The position numbers and the translations under genes are program-made. From positions 1 through 9,683 of the forward strand of contig JAJYTJ010000140.1 of NCBI GenBank assembly GCA_021793115.1: a stretch of 9,683 bases of DNA, given 5' to 3'. This stretch comes from Actinomycetes bacterium. GTDB taxonomy: Bacteria; Actinomycetota; Actinomycetes; Actinomycetales; Cellulomonadaceae. Positions 1-5,182 of the stretch are shown here, in pieces. Every line of letters starts with the position of its first letter. Within the stretch, counting starts at the first letter, position 1. The notes beneath the pieces are model-generated. The model was given only the letters and a program-made list of their open reading frames with translations, was not told the origin of the DNA and did not search any database.

Positions 1-136
1 GGGCGCGGGGCCCGCCCTCGGAGTCGATCAGCCCGTCGAGCGACTCGATCCACTCGCCCGTCTCCGCGGGGTCGATGTCGGGCACCTGGCTGAGCAGGCC
101 GCCGATCAGTGGGCCGGTCTCGTCGATCGAAGCCAC
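1..136 (-). CDS. aceE: Pyruvate dehydrogenase E1 component, N-terminal fragment
   Basis: This is the first 45 codons of a gene that runs off the left edge. The visible protein begins MASIDETGPLIGGLL and continues into QVPDIDPAETGEWIESLD and a GGPRA stretch. That is the N-terminal signature of homodimeric AceE, the thiamine-diphosphate E1 subunit that decarboxylates pyruvate and passes the acetyl group to the lipoyl E2 of the pyruvate dehydrogenase complex in the cytoplasm. The GTG at 136 is preferred over an upstream in-frame ATG at 175, because AAGGAG lies six bases before the GTG while the ATG has only a badly spaced GGAG. The catalytic domains are outside the window. The gene is divergent from the DUF3052 gene, an association also seen in mycobacteria (Rv2241 near Rv2239c). 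Identity is secure from the motif although the fragment is short. Confidence 0.88.
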   Translation of the reverse strand, partial: MASIDETGPLIGGLLSQVPDIDPAETGEWIESLDGLIDSEGGPRA

Positions 137-142
137 CAGAAG

Positions 143-148
143 CTCCTT
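143..148 (-). promoter_or_regulatory. Shine-Dalgarno site that fixes the aceE start
   Basis: On the minus strand the sequence AAGGAG stands six bases before the GTG codon at 136-134. It is a strong match to the anti-Shine-Dalgarno sequence and decides the start in favour of GTG over the ATG at 175-173, which would add 13 residues. Confidence 0.75.
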
Positions 149-216
149 CGTGTCTCGTCTGTGAAGTACCTCCATTCTCCGACCTTCCTGGGTCGAAAGT
201 CACACGCGGTGGCGGC

Positions 217-228
217 TCACGGCCGTGA
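217..228. promoter_or_regulatory. 12-bp perfect palindrome in the aceE/DUF3052 divergent region
   Basis: TCACGGCCGTGA is a perfect 12-bp palindrome in the 224-bp region between two divergent genes. It is placed where an operator acting on either promoter could sit. It is not the GlxR/CRP consensus (TGTGA-N6-TCACA), so no regulator is named. A 12-bp palindrome can occur by chance in GC-rich DNA, so this is only a candidate. Confidence 0.3.
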
Positions 229-291
229 TCTGCGCGACACTCGTGCGGCGGCTTCGGCGGGCCTGGCACCGCCAGATCGCCGCCGGTGGGC

Positions 292-297
292 TAGCGT
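292..297 (+). promoter_or_regulatory. Candidate -10 box of the DUF3052 gene
   Basis: TAGCGT fits the actinobacterial -10 pattern TANNNT. A start about seven bases downstream would give a leader of roughly 57 nt that contains the hairpin at 311-332 and the ribosome-binding site. No clear -35 element is visible. Confidence 0.4.
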
Positions 298-310
298 CTG
301 CACACATCGA

Positions 311-332
311 GGCGTCCGGACGATCGGACGCC
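311..332 (+). promoter_or_regulatory. 8-bp stem inverted repeat in the DUF3052 leader
   Basis: GGCGTCCG (311-318) and CGGACGCC (325-332) are exact reverse complements separated by the six bases GACGAT. The element lies between the candidate -10 box and the ribosome-binding site. It could be an operator overlapping early transcribed sequence or a leader hairpin. No T-tract follows, so an intrinsic attenuator is unlikely. Confidence 0.4.
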
Positions 333-360
333 GCGTCCCGTTCGGGGAGGGAGAGGTCCG

Positions 361-780
361 GTGTCTGAGACCGCGGACGACGCCGCGCAGGCGGCGGCGC
401 GCCTGGGGTTCACCTCCGGTCAGGTGATCCAGGAGTTCGGGTACGACGACGACGTCGACGAGGACCTGCGGTCCGGGCTGGAGACCGTCACCGGCTCCGC
501 CCTGGTCGACGAGGACTACGACGACGTCACCGACGGCGCCCTCATCTGGTTCCGGGACGACGACGGCGACCTGGCCGACGTGCTGGTCGACGCACTGACG
601 GTGCTCGACGACAACGGGCCCATCTGGCTGCTGACCCCGAAGGCCGGCCGCGCCGGCCACGTGTCGCACTCGGACATCGAGGAGGCCGCGACCACGGCTG
701 GCCTGCACCCGATGACGACGTTCGCGGCGGCGCCCGACTGGTCGGCGACGCGCCTGGCGACCCGGGGCCGCGGCCGCTGA
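361..780 (+). CDS. DUF3052 family protein
   Basis: This encodes a 139-residue cytoplasmic protein of the DUF3052 family, which is widespread in Actinobacteria and has no established biochemical role. Recognisable family stretches are LGFTSGQVIQEFGYDDDVDE (residues 15-34), a very acidic central part including DEDYDDVTDGALIWFRDDDGD, then GPIWLLTPKAGRAGHVSHSDIEEA and a C-terminal DW-x5-L segment. There is no signal peptide or membrane segment. The GTG start is supported by a GGGAG ribosome-binding sequence seven bases upstream and by starting just before the conserved block. It is divergent from aceE. In M. tuberculosis the homologue lies near aceE and next to the peroxiredoxin ahpE; here the next gene is instead a flavin reductase 29 bp downstream. 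Family assignment is firm; function is unknown. Confidence 0.88.
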   Translation: MSETADDAAQAAARLGFTSGQVIQEFGYDDDVDEDLRSGLETVTGSALVDEDYDDVTDGALIWFRDDDGDLADVLVDALTVLDDNGPIWLLTPKAGRAGHVSHSDIEEAATTAGLHPMTTFAAAPDWSATRLATRGRGR

Positions 781-809
781 CGCGACCGCCGACAGTCTGC
801 GACACCGAC

Positions 810-1433
810 GTGGCCAAGCTGCTGGTCGTCCGCGCCCATCCTCTGACGAGCGAGTTCTCCCGCTCGATGCAGCTGACGGACGAGTTCGTGGCGGTCTACC
901 GCCGCACCCACCCGGACGACGATGTCATCGACCTCAACCTCTACGCCCGCGCCGTGCCGGAGATCGACCTCGACCTGCTGTCGGCGTGGCAGAAGCTCGG
1001 CGGCGGCACACCGTTCGCGCACCTCGATGAGCGGGAGCGGCTCAAGCTCACGCTGTTCGACGGGTACACCGGCCAGTTCCTCGCCGTCGACAAGATCGTC
1101 GTCGCGAACCCGCTGTGGAACCTCAACGTCCCGACCCGGCTCAAGGCCTGGATCGACACCATCGCCGTGGCGGGGCGGACGTTCCGGTACACGCCGGACG
1201 GCGTCGCGGTCGGCCTGGTGCGCGGCAAGCGCGCGGTGCACATCCAGACGTCGGGCGGCGTGTTCGAGGGGCTGGACCCCGCGAGCATGTACGTCAAGAC
1301 GATCTTCACGTTCCTCGGCGTGGAGGACTTCCAGCAGGTGTTCGCCGAGGGGATGGACCACGACCCCGAGCACGCCGCGGAGATCGTCGGCGCCGCGCTG
1401 GAGCGGGTGCGCGCGGTCGCCGCGGCGTTCTGA
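810..1433 (+). CDS. azoR: FMN-dependent NADH azoreductase / quinone reductase (AzoR-like)
   Basis: This is a 207-residue flavodoxin-fold protein of the AzoR/AcpD type (Flavodoxin_2 family), at the usual family length. The N-terminus MAKLLVVRAHPLTSEFSRS is the first strand plus FMN-phosphate loop. VANPLWNLNVPTRLKAWIDT (residues ~97-116) is the flavin-contact and dimer helix block, AVAGRTFRYTPDGVAVGL follows, and IQTSGGVFEGLD is the second flavin loop. Such enzymes are cytosolic homodimers that use NAD(P)H for two-electron reduction of quinones; azo-dye reduction is a side activity. The closest remembered relatives are the Bacillus AzoR1/AzoR2 proteins. The GTG start matches the family N-terminus but has no good ribosome-binding site. 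With the 29-bp gap this suggests translation coupled to the DUF3052 gene. A weak 6-bp GC stem at 1440-1456 follows the stop. The exact substrate cannot be told from sequence. Confidence 0.85.
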   Translation: MAKLLVVRAHPLTSEFSRSMQLTDEFVAVYRRTHPDDDVIDLNLYARAVPEIDLDLLSAWQKLGGGTPFAHLDERERLKLTLFDGYTGQFLAVDKIVVANPLWNLNVPTRLKAWIDTIAVAGRTFRYTPDGVAVGLVRGKRAVHIQTSGGVFEGLDPASMYVKTIFTFLGVEDFQQVFAEGMDHDPEHAAEIVGAALERVRAVAAAF

Positions 1434-1468
1434 GACGACGCCGCGCTCGCCGCGGCCGGGTGACGGGG

Positions 1469-1542
1469 TGGGCCCGGCCGGTCTCGAACCGACGACCTCC
1501 GCGGTGTAAGCGCGGCGCTCTGACCAACTGAGCTACAGGCCC
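1469..1542 (-). tRNA. tRNA-Val (anticodon UAC)
   Basis: The minus strand folds into a complete 74-nt cloverleaf. The acceptor stem GGGCCTG pairs with CGGGCCC. The D arm has GCTC/GAGC around AGTTGGTCA. The anticodon stem CCGCG/CGCGG carries the loop CTTACAC, giving anticodon UAC at 1508-1506. The T arm GTCGG-TTCGAGA-CCGGC is intact. The discriminator is A. The next bases read CCC, so the 3' CCA is not encoded and must be added by tRNA nucleotidyltransferase, as is common in actinobacteria. It is convergent with the azoR-like gene and divergent from the alcohol dehydrogenase. UAC reads GUA and, by wobble, other valine codons, of which GUA is rare in this GC-rich DNA. Confidence 0.95.
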
Positions 1543-1552
1543 GACGGCGGCG

Positions 1553-1558
1553 AGCCTA
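1553..1558 (-). promoter_or_regulatory. Candidate -10 box of tRNA-Val
   Basis: On the minus strand TAGGCT matches TANNNT. It ends 11 bases before the tRNA 5' end, implying a leader of about four nucleotides. A 17-bp spacer would put the -35 region over the first bases of the divergent alcohol dehydrogenase gene, where only a poor match (TGGGCC) is seen. Confidence 0.5.
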
Positions 1559-1580
1559 CCGGGCACGGCAGGATGGGCCC

Positions 1581-2630
1581 ATGCGCGCCACCGTGATCTA
1601 TGGCCCCCACGACGTCCGCCTCGAGCACGTGCCCGACCCGCAGGTCCAGCTGCCCACCGACGCGCTGGTGCGCGTGGTGGCGGCCTGCGTGTGCGGGTCC
1701 GACCTGTGGCCCTACCGCGGCATCGCGCCGACGCCGCAGCCGCGCCGCATCGGGCACGAGTTCGTGGGCGTGGTCGAGGAGGTGGGTTCGGCGGTCGCCA
1801 CGATGCGGCCCGGCGACTTCGTCGTGGCCCCCTTCACCATCAGCGACAACACGTGCGTGCACTGCCGCAACGGCATCCAGACCTCGTGCGTGCACGGCGG
1901 CTCGTGGGGTGCGGTCAACGACGACGGGCTGCTGGCCGACGGTGGCCAGGGCGAGTACGTCCGCGTGCCGCACGCCGACGGCACGCTCGTCGTCGCGCCC
2001 GGTGTGCCGTCCGACGAGCTGCTGCCCGGGGTGCTGGCGTGCAGCGACGTGATGGGCACCGGGCACCACGCGGCGCGGTCGGCACGCGTGCGCGAGGGGT
2101 CGACGGTGGTCGTCGTCGGCGACGGCGCGGTGGGGCTGTGCGCCGTGGTCGCGGCCCGGCGGCTGGGCGCGGAGCGGATCGTCGCCATGAGTCGGAACCC
2201 CGCGCGGCAGGCGCTGGCCACGCGGCTCGGTGCCACGGACGTCGTCGCCGAGCGCGGCGCGGAGGGCGTGGCGCACGTGCTCGACCTGCTGGACGGAGTC
2301 GGGGCGGACAGTGCGCTGGAGTGCGTCGGCACCAAGGAGTCGATGCAGCAGGCGCTCGACGTCGCGCGGCCGGGCGGGCTGGTCGGGTTCGTGGGCGTGC
2401 CGGCCGGCGGTCCGGAGCTGTCGGTGCGGCAGATGTTCGGGCGCAACGTGGGCGTCGTCGGCGGCGTCGCGCCGGTGCGGTCCTTCATCCCGGAGCTGCT
2501 GGCGGACGTGTGGTCCGGCGCGATCGAGCCGGGGCTCGTGTTCGACCTCACGATTCCGCTCGAGGAGGTCGCCGAGGCGTACGCCGCGATGGACGAGCGC
2601 CGCGCCATCAAGGTGATGCTCCGCCCCTGA
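1581..2630 (+). CDS. Zinc-dependent medium-chain alcohol dehydrogenase
   Basis: This 349-residue protein has the two-domain plan of the medium-chain dehydrogenase/reductase family. Its catalytic-zinc ligands are Cys38 (VCGSD) and His59-Glu60 (GHE). The structural-zinc lobe has Cys92, Cys95 and Cys103, but Asp89 stands where the first cysteine is usually found. The Rossmann motif GDGAVG (180-185) is followed by MSRN at 203-206. A serine-arginine pair after the second strand resembles NADP-preferring enzymes, so NADP(H) is the likely cofactor by inference. It should oxidise an alcohol or reduce an aldehyde in the cytosol; the substrate is unknown. AGGA seven bases upstream supports the ATG. The start lies only 38 bp from the divergent tRNA-Val gene, and the repeat array begins six bases after the stop. 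No promoter was recognised. Confidence 0.88.
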   Translation: MRATVIYGPHDVRLEHVPDPQVQLPTDALVRVVAACVCGSDLWPYRGIAPTPQPRRIGHEFVGVVEEVGSAVATMRPGDFVVAPFTISDNTCVHCRNGIQTSCVHGGSWGAVNDDGLLADGGQGEYVRVPHADGTLVVAPGVPSDELLPGVLACSDVMGTGHHAARSARVREGSTVVVVGDGAVGLCAVVAARRLGAERIVAMSRNPARQALATRLGATDVVAERGAEGVAHVLDLLDGVGADSALECVGTKESMQQALDVARPGGLVGFVGVPAGGPELSVRQMFGRNVGVVGGVAPVRSFIPELLADVWSGAIEPGLVFDLTIPLEEVAEAYAAMDERRAIKVMLRP

Positions 2631-2635
2631 CACGC

Positions 2636-2909
2636 CGCTGGAGCCGTTCAGCACCGAGTGGAGCCATTCGTCATCGAGTGGAGCCGCTGGGCATCGAGTG
2701 GAGCCGCTGGGCATCGAGTGGAGCCGCTGGGCATCGAGTGGAGCTGCTCGACCCCTGAGTGAAGCCGCTGAGCCGTGCGTGGAGTCATCTGACCGTCAAG
2801 TGGAGCCGCCGAACCATGAGTGGAGTCACCTGGTCGCTGAGTGGAGCCCTTTGGCATCGAGTGGAGCCGGCTGGCGGTTGAGGGGAGCCACGTCGCATCG
2901 AGTGGAGCC
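2636..2909. repeat. Tandem array of 14 GAGTGGAGCC cores at 20-21 bp spacing
   Basis: Fourteen copies of a ten-base core start at 2636, 2656, 2676, 2696, 2716, 2736, 2757, 2777, 2798, 2818, 2839, 2859, 2880 and 2900. Steps are 20 or 21 bp throughout, alternating 21 and 20 in the second half. Seven cores are exactly GAGTGGAGCC; the others differ by one to three bases, and eleven keep GTGGAG. The 10-11-bp linkers vary much more, except that three consecutive units (cores at 2676, 2696 and 2716) share the identical linker GCTGGGCATC, which looks like recent duplication. The array begins six bases after the alcohol dehydrogenase stop. A 20-bp unit shifts reading frame each time, so it is unlikely to be protein-coding. 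The period is near two turns of B-DNA. Function is unknown. Confidence 0.9.
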
Positions 2910-2944
2910 GAATGACCGCGACTCGCCGAGCGATGGTGTCAAGC

Positions 2945-3098
2945 GGCTCCACTGAAGTCCACCTGGGCGCGCGGAGGCTCCACTGAAGTCCACCTGGGCG
3001 CGCGGAGGCTCCCGCGGGCACCTTGTCCCGGCCGACGGGGTTGACGAAGTCCACCTGGGCGCGCGGAGGCTCCACTGGTGGACGCGGAGGCTCCAACT
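2945..3098. repeat. 31-bp repeat carrying the same core word inverted
   Basis: A 31-bp unit, GGCTCCACT followed by a 22-bp part starting GAAGTCCACC and ending GCGCGCGGA, occurs exactly at 2945-2975 and 2976-3006. The start of a third copy (3007-3012) breaks off. After 33 unrelated bases the 22-bp part recurs at 3046-3067, followed by GGCTCCACT (3068-3076), a short 12-bp linker and GGCTCCAACT (3089-3098). GGCTCCACT is the reverse complement of the AGTGGAGCC core of the upstream array. Read on the minus strand, each unit also contains GTGGACTTCA before GTGGAGCC, a second near-core 10 bp away. The remaining gene-free DNA, 3099-3257, is G-rich with nothing else recognised. Confidence 0.88.
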
Positions 3099-3257
3099 GG
3101 ATCCCAGGGAAGGCTGCGGGGGGCGTCGGACGCGGTGGTGGCCGGAGGCTGTGGAGGGGCGGGCGGACGCGACGGACGTGTCGGCAAGGGGGGCGGTGGG
3201 TTTGCCCGGGTCCCGCAGCGTGAGTGCCGTGGCGCGAGTGGGGTACGGCACCGGCGA

Positions 3258-3263
3258 TAGGTT
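3258..3263 (+). promoter_or_regulatory. Candidate -10 box for a leaderless Nif3-operon transcript
   Basis: TAGGTT matches TANNNT and ends exactly six bases before the ATG at 3270. This is the spacing expected if transcription starts at the A of the start codon. The lack of any ribosome-binding sequence before that ATG agrees with leaderless translation, which is common in actinobacteria. No convincing -35 element is seen. Confidence 0.5.
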
Positions 3264-3269
3264 GCCGCC

Positions 3270-4454
3270 ATGACCGCGACCCCCACCCTGGCCGATGTCG
3301 TCGCCGCGCTCGAGCGGCGCTACCCACTGGGGGGCGCCGAGAGCTGGGACGCCGTAGGGCTCGTCGTCGGCGACCCCGCGCAGCCGGTGCGGCGCGTGCT
3401 GTTCGCCGTCGACCCGGTCGCGGTGGTGGCCGACGAGGCCGTGGCCTGGGGCGCGGACCTGCTCGTCACACATCACCCCCTGTTCCTGCGGGCCGTGCAC
3501 TCCGTGGCGGCGACGACGTTCAAGGGGGCCGTCGCCCACACGCTCGTCCGGGGGGGCGTGGGCCTGTGGGCCGGGCACACCAACGCCGACGCGGCGGCCG
3601 GCGGCGTCGCCGAGGCGCTCGCCGAGGCGATCGGGCTCGTGGACCTCGCGCCGCTCGTGGCCGCGCCGCGGGAGCCGATGGACAAGGTCGTCGTGATGGT
3701 GCCGGTGGACCGGGCCGAGGAGATGGTCGACGCGCTCGCGGCGGCGGGCGCGGGCGCGGTGGGGCAGTACACGCGGGCCGCCTTCACGTCGAGCGGCCAG
3801 GGCACGTTCGAGCCGGGCGTCGATGCGCACCCCGCGATCGGCACGCCGGGGGTGCGGCAGCGGGTGGCGGAGGCGCGCGTCGAGATGGTCGCGCCGCGGC
3901 ACCGGCGCGAGACCGTGGTGGCCGCGCTGCGCGCGGCCCACCCGTACGAGGAGCCGGCGTTCGACGTGCTCGAGGAGGCGGCGCTCGCGGCCGGCACGGG
4001 CCTGGGCCGCGTCGGGCGCCTCCCGGAGCCGCTGCGACTCGACGACTTCGCGGCCCGCGTCGCGGGAGCCATCCCCGCCACCGCGCAGGGCGTGCGCTAC
4101 GCGGGCGATCCCGGGCTCGTCGTGCGCCGGGTGGCCGTGCTCGCCGGGGCCGGTGACGGTGAGTTCGACGCGGTCCGCGCCGCCGGTGTCGACGCCTACG
4201 TCACGTCCGACCTGCGCCACCACCCGGCGTCCGAGGCGCGCGAGCGCGCCCTGTTCGAGGGGCGGGGCGTGCCGGCGCTCGTCGACACCGCGCACTTCGC
4301 GTCCGAGTGGCCCTGGCTCGAGCGGGCAGCCCGCACGCTCGTCGCGGACCTCGCGGCGGCGGGCACTACCGTGGAGACCCGGGTCAGCACGCTGTGCACC
4401 GACCCGTGGACCGCCCGGGTGGGCGGCGCCCCCGACCGGAAGGACAGCGTGTGA
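3270..4454 (+). CDS. Nif3/YqfO family dinuclear metal-binding protein
   Basis: This 394-residue protein belongs to the Nif3 family (annotated by convention as GTP cyclohydrolase 1 type 2). The expected metal ligands are present: His68-His69 in THHPLF, Asp107 in HTNADA, and His342 and Glu346 in DTAHFASEW. The length and a middle segment at about 138-230 (DKVVVMVPVDRAEEMVDAL to AAHPYEEPAFDVL) show the inserted CutA/PII-like domain of YqfO-type members, between the two halves of the metal-binding fold. Family members form toroidal hexamers in the cytoplasm; their true reaction is unsettled. The gene heads an operon with the zinc-ribbon and phosphatase genes, the order of Rv2230c-Rv2229c-Rv2228c in M. 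tuberculosis. The ATG at 3270 fits both the family N-terminus and a leaderless promoter. The last codons overlap the next gene by four bases. Confidence 0.9.
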   Translation: MTATPTLADVVAALERRYPLGGAESWDAVGLVVGDPAQPVRRVLFAVDPVAVVADEAVAWGADLLVTHHPLFLRAVHSVAATTFKGAVAHTLVRGGVGLWAGHTNADAAAGGVAEALAEAIGLVDLAPLVAAPREPMDKVVVMVPVDRAEEMVDALAAAGAGAVGQYTRAAFTSSGQGTFEPGVDAHPAIGTPGVRQRVAEARVEMVAPRHRRETVVAALRAAHPYEEPAFDVLEEAALAAGTGLGRVGRLPEPLRLDDFAARVAGAIPATAQGVRYAGDPGLVVRRVAVLAGAGDGEFDAVRAAGVDAYVTSDLRHHPASEARERALFEGRGVPALVDTAHFASEWPWLERAARTLVADLAAAGTTVETRVSTLCTDPWTARVGGAPDRKDSV

Positions 4455-5182
4455 CCAGCGCCCCCGTCGCCGACCAGCGCCAGCTGCTCGTCGTGCAGGA
4501 CCTCGACACCCGGCTGGACCAGATCGCGCACCGGCGCGGGCAGGTCCCCGCGCTCGCCGAGATCACGGCGCTCGACGCCCGCCTGCGTGACCTGTCGACG
4601 GCCCTGGTGACGAGCCGCACCGCCGCGAGCGACCTGCGCCGCGAGCTGGCGAAGGCGGAGGCGGACGTCGAGCAGGTGCGCGCCCGCACCCGGCGTGACC
4701 AGGAGCGCCTCGACTCCGGCCAGGCGAGCGTGCGCGACACGCAGGCCTTGCAGAGCGAGATCGAGCACCTGGCCGGCCGGCAGGCCGAGCTCGAGGAGAT
4801 CGAGCTCGGCGTCATGGAGCGGCTCGAGGCGCACACCGGCGTGCTCGACGAGCTGGAGGCGGCCAACGCCGAGGTGGAGCGGCAGCGGACGGCGGCGGAG
4901 GCCGAGCGCGACGCCGCCTTCGCGGCGCTGGACGACGAGGCGGCGGGTGTGCGCGCCGAGCGGGCCGCCGCGGTCGAGGGCCTCGATGCCCCGCTCGTCG
5001 CGCTCTACGAGAAGCTTCGCGCGCAGCTGGCCGGCCGCGGTGCGGCTGCGCTCGTCGGCCGCCAGTGTCAGGGTTGCCGCATGGAGCTCAACCCGCTCGA
5101 CCTGGAGAAGGTCAAGGCGGCGCCGGAGGACCAGGTGGTCCGGTGCGAGGAGTGCGGCCGCATCCTGGTGCGCACCCAGTGA
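4451..5182 (+). CDS. Coiled-coil C4-type zinc-ribbon protein (DUF164/CT398-like)
   Basis: This 243-residue protein has a long, highly charged coiled coil (about residues 10-175, rich in Glu, Arg, Ala and Leu heptads) followed by a C-terminal zinc ribbon. The ribbon carries Cys206-x2-Cys209 (CQGC) and Cys232-x2-Cys235 (CEEC). This is the architecture of the family that includes Rv2229c and chlamydial CT398. The molecular role is not established; it is probably a nucleic-acid or protein scaffold in the cytoplasm. The GTG start is chosen because GGAAGGA lies six bases upstream and because it overlaps the Nif3 stop as GTGA, a classic coupling arrangement. The reading frame is open further upstream, but that part lies inside the Nif3 gene. 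Family assignment is firm. Confidence 0.9.
   Translation: MTSAPVADQRQLLVVQDLDTRLDQIAHRRGQVPALAEITALDARLRDLSTALVTSRTAASDLRRELAKAEADVEQVRARTRRDQERLDSGQASVRDTQALQSEIEHLAGRQAELEEIELGVMERLEAHTGVLDELEAANAEVERQRTAAEAERDAAFAALDDEAAGVRAERAAAVEGLDAPLVALYEKLRAQLAGRGAAALVGRQCQGCRMELNPLDLEKVKAAPEDQVVRCEECGRILVRTQ

Noticed and set aside
137..175. Upstream ATG start for aceE at 175
   Set aside because: It is in frame, but its only Shine-Dalgarno-like sequence is one base from the ATG. The GTG at 136 has AAGGAG at six bases and gives the usual AceE N-terminus.
1440..1456. Terminator after the azoR-like gene
   Set aside because: The stem is only six GC pairs with a five-base loop and no T-tract, a level expected by chance in DNA this GC-rich.
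1533..2714. 393-codon minus-strand open frame opposite the alcohol dehydrogenase
   Set aside because: It is antisense to a clear dehydrogenase, runs into the tRNA-Val gene and has shadow-frame composition.
2636..2909. Replication origin, DnaA boxes or parS sites
   Set aside because: No TTATCCACA-like or parS-like sequence is present, and no dnaA, dnaN or parAB gene lies in the window.
2648..2955. Small repeat-rich proteins read from the tandem array on either strand
   Set aside because: The unit is 20 or 21 bp, so the frame shifts from unit to unit and the open frames simply reflect high GC. There is no ribosome-binding site and no recognisable fold.
2636..3098. CRISPR array
   Set aside because: The conserved part is only 10 bp with 10-11-bp similar linkers, or 31-bp units with no spacers between them. 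No cas gene is present in the window.
2826..4295. 489-codon minus-strand open frame across the repeats and the Nif3 gene
   Set aside because: It is antisense to a well-recognised Nif3 gene, rich in Arg, His and Gly, and matches no family. It is a typical GC-rich shadow frame.
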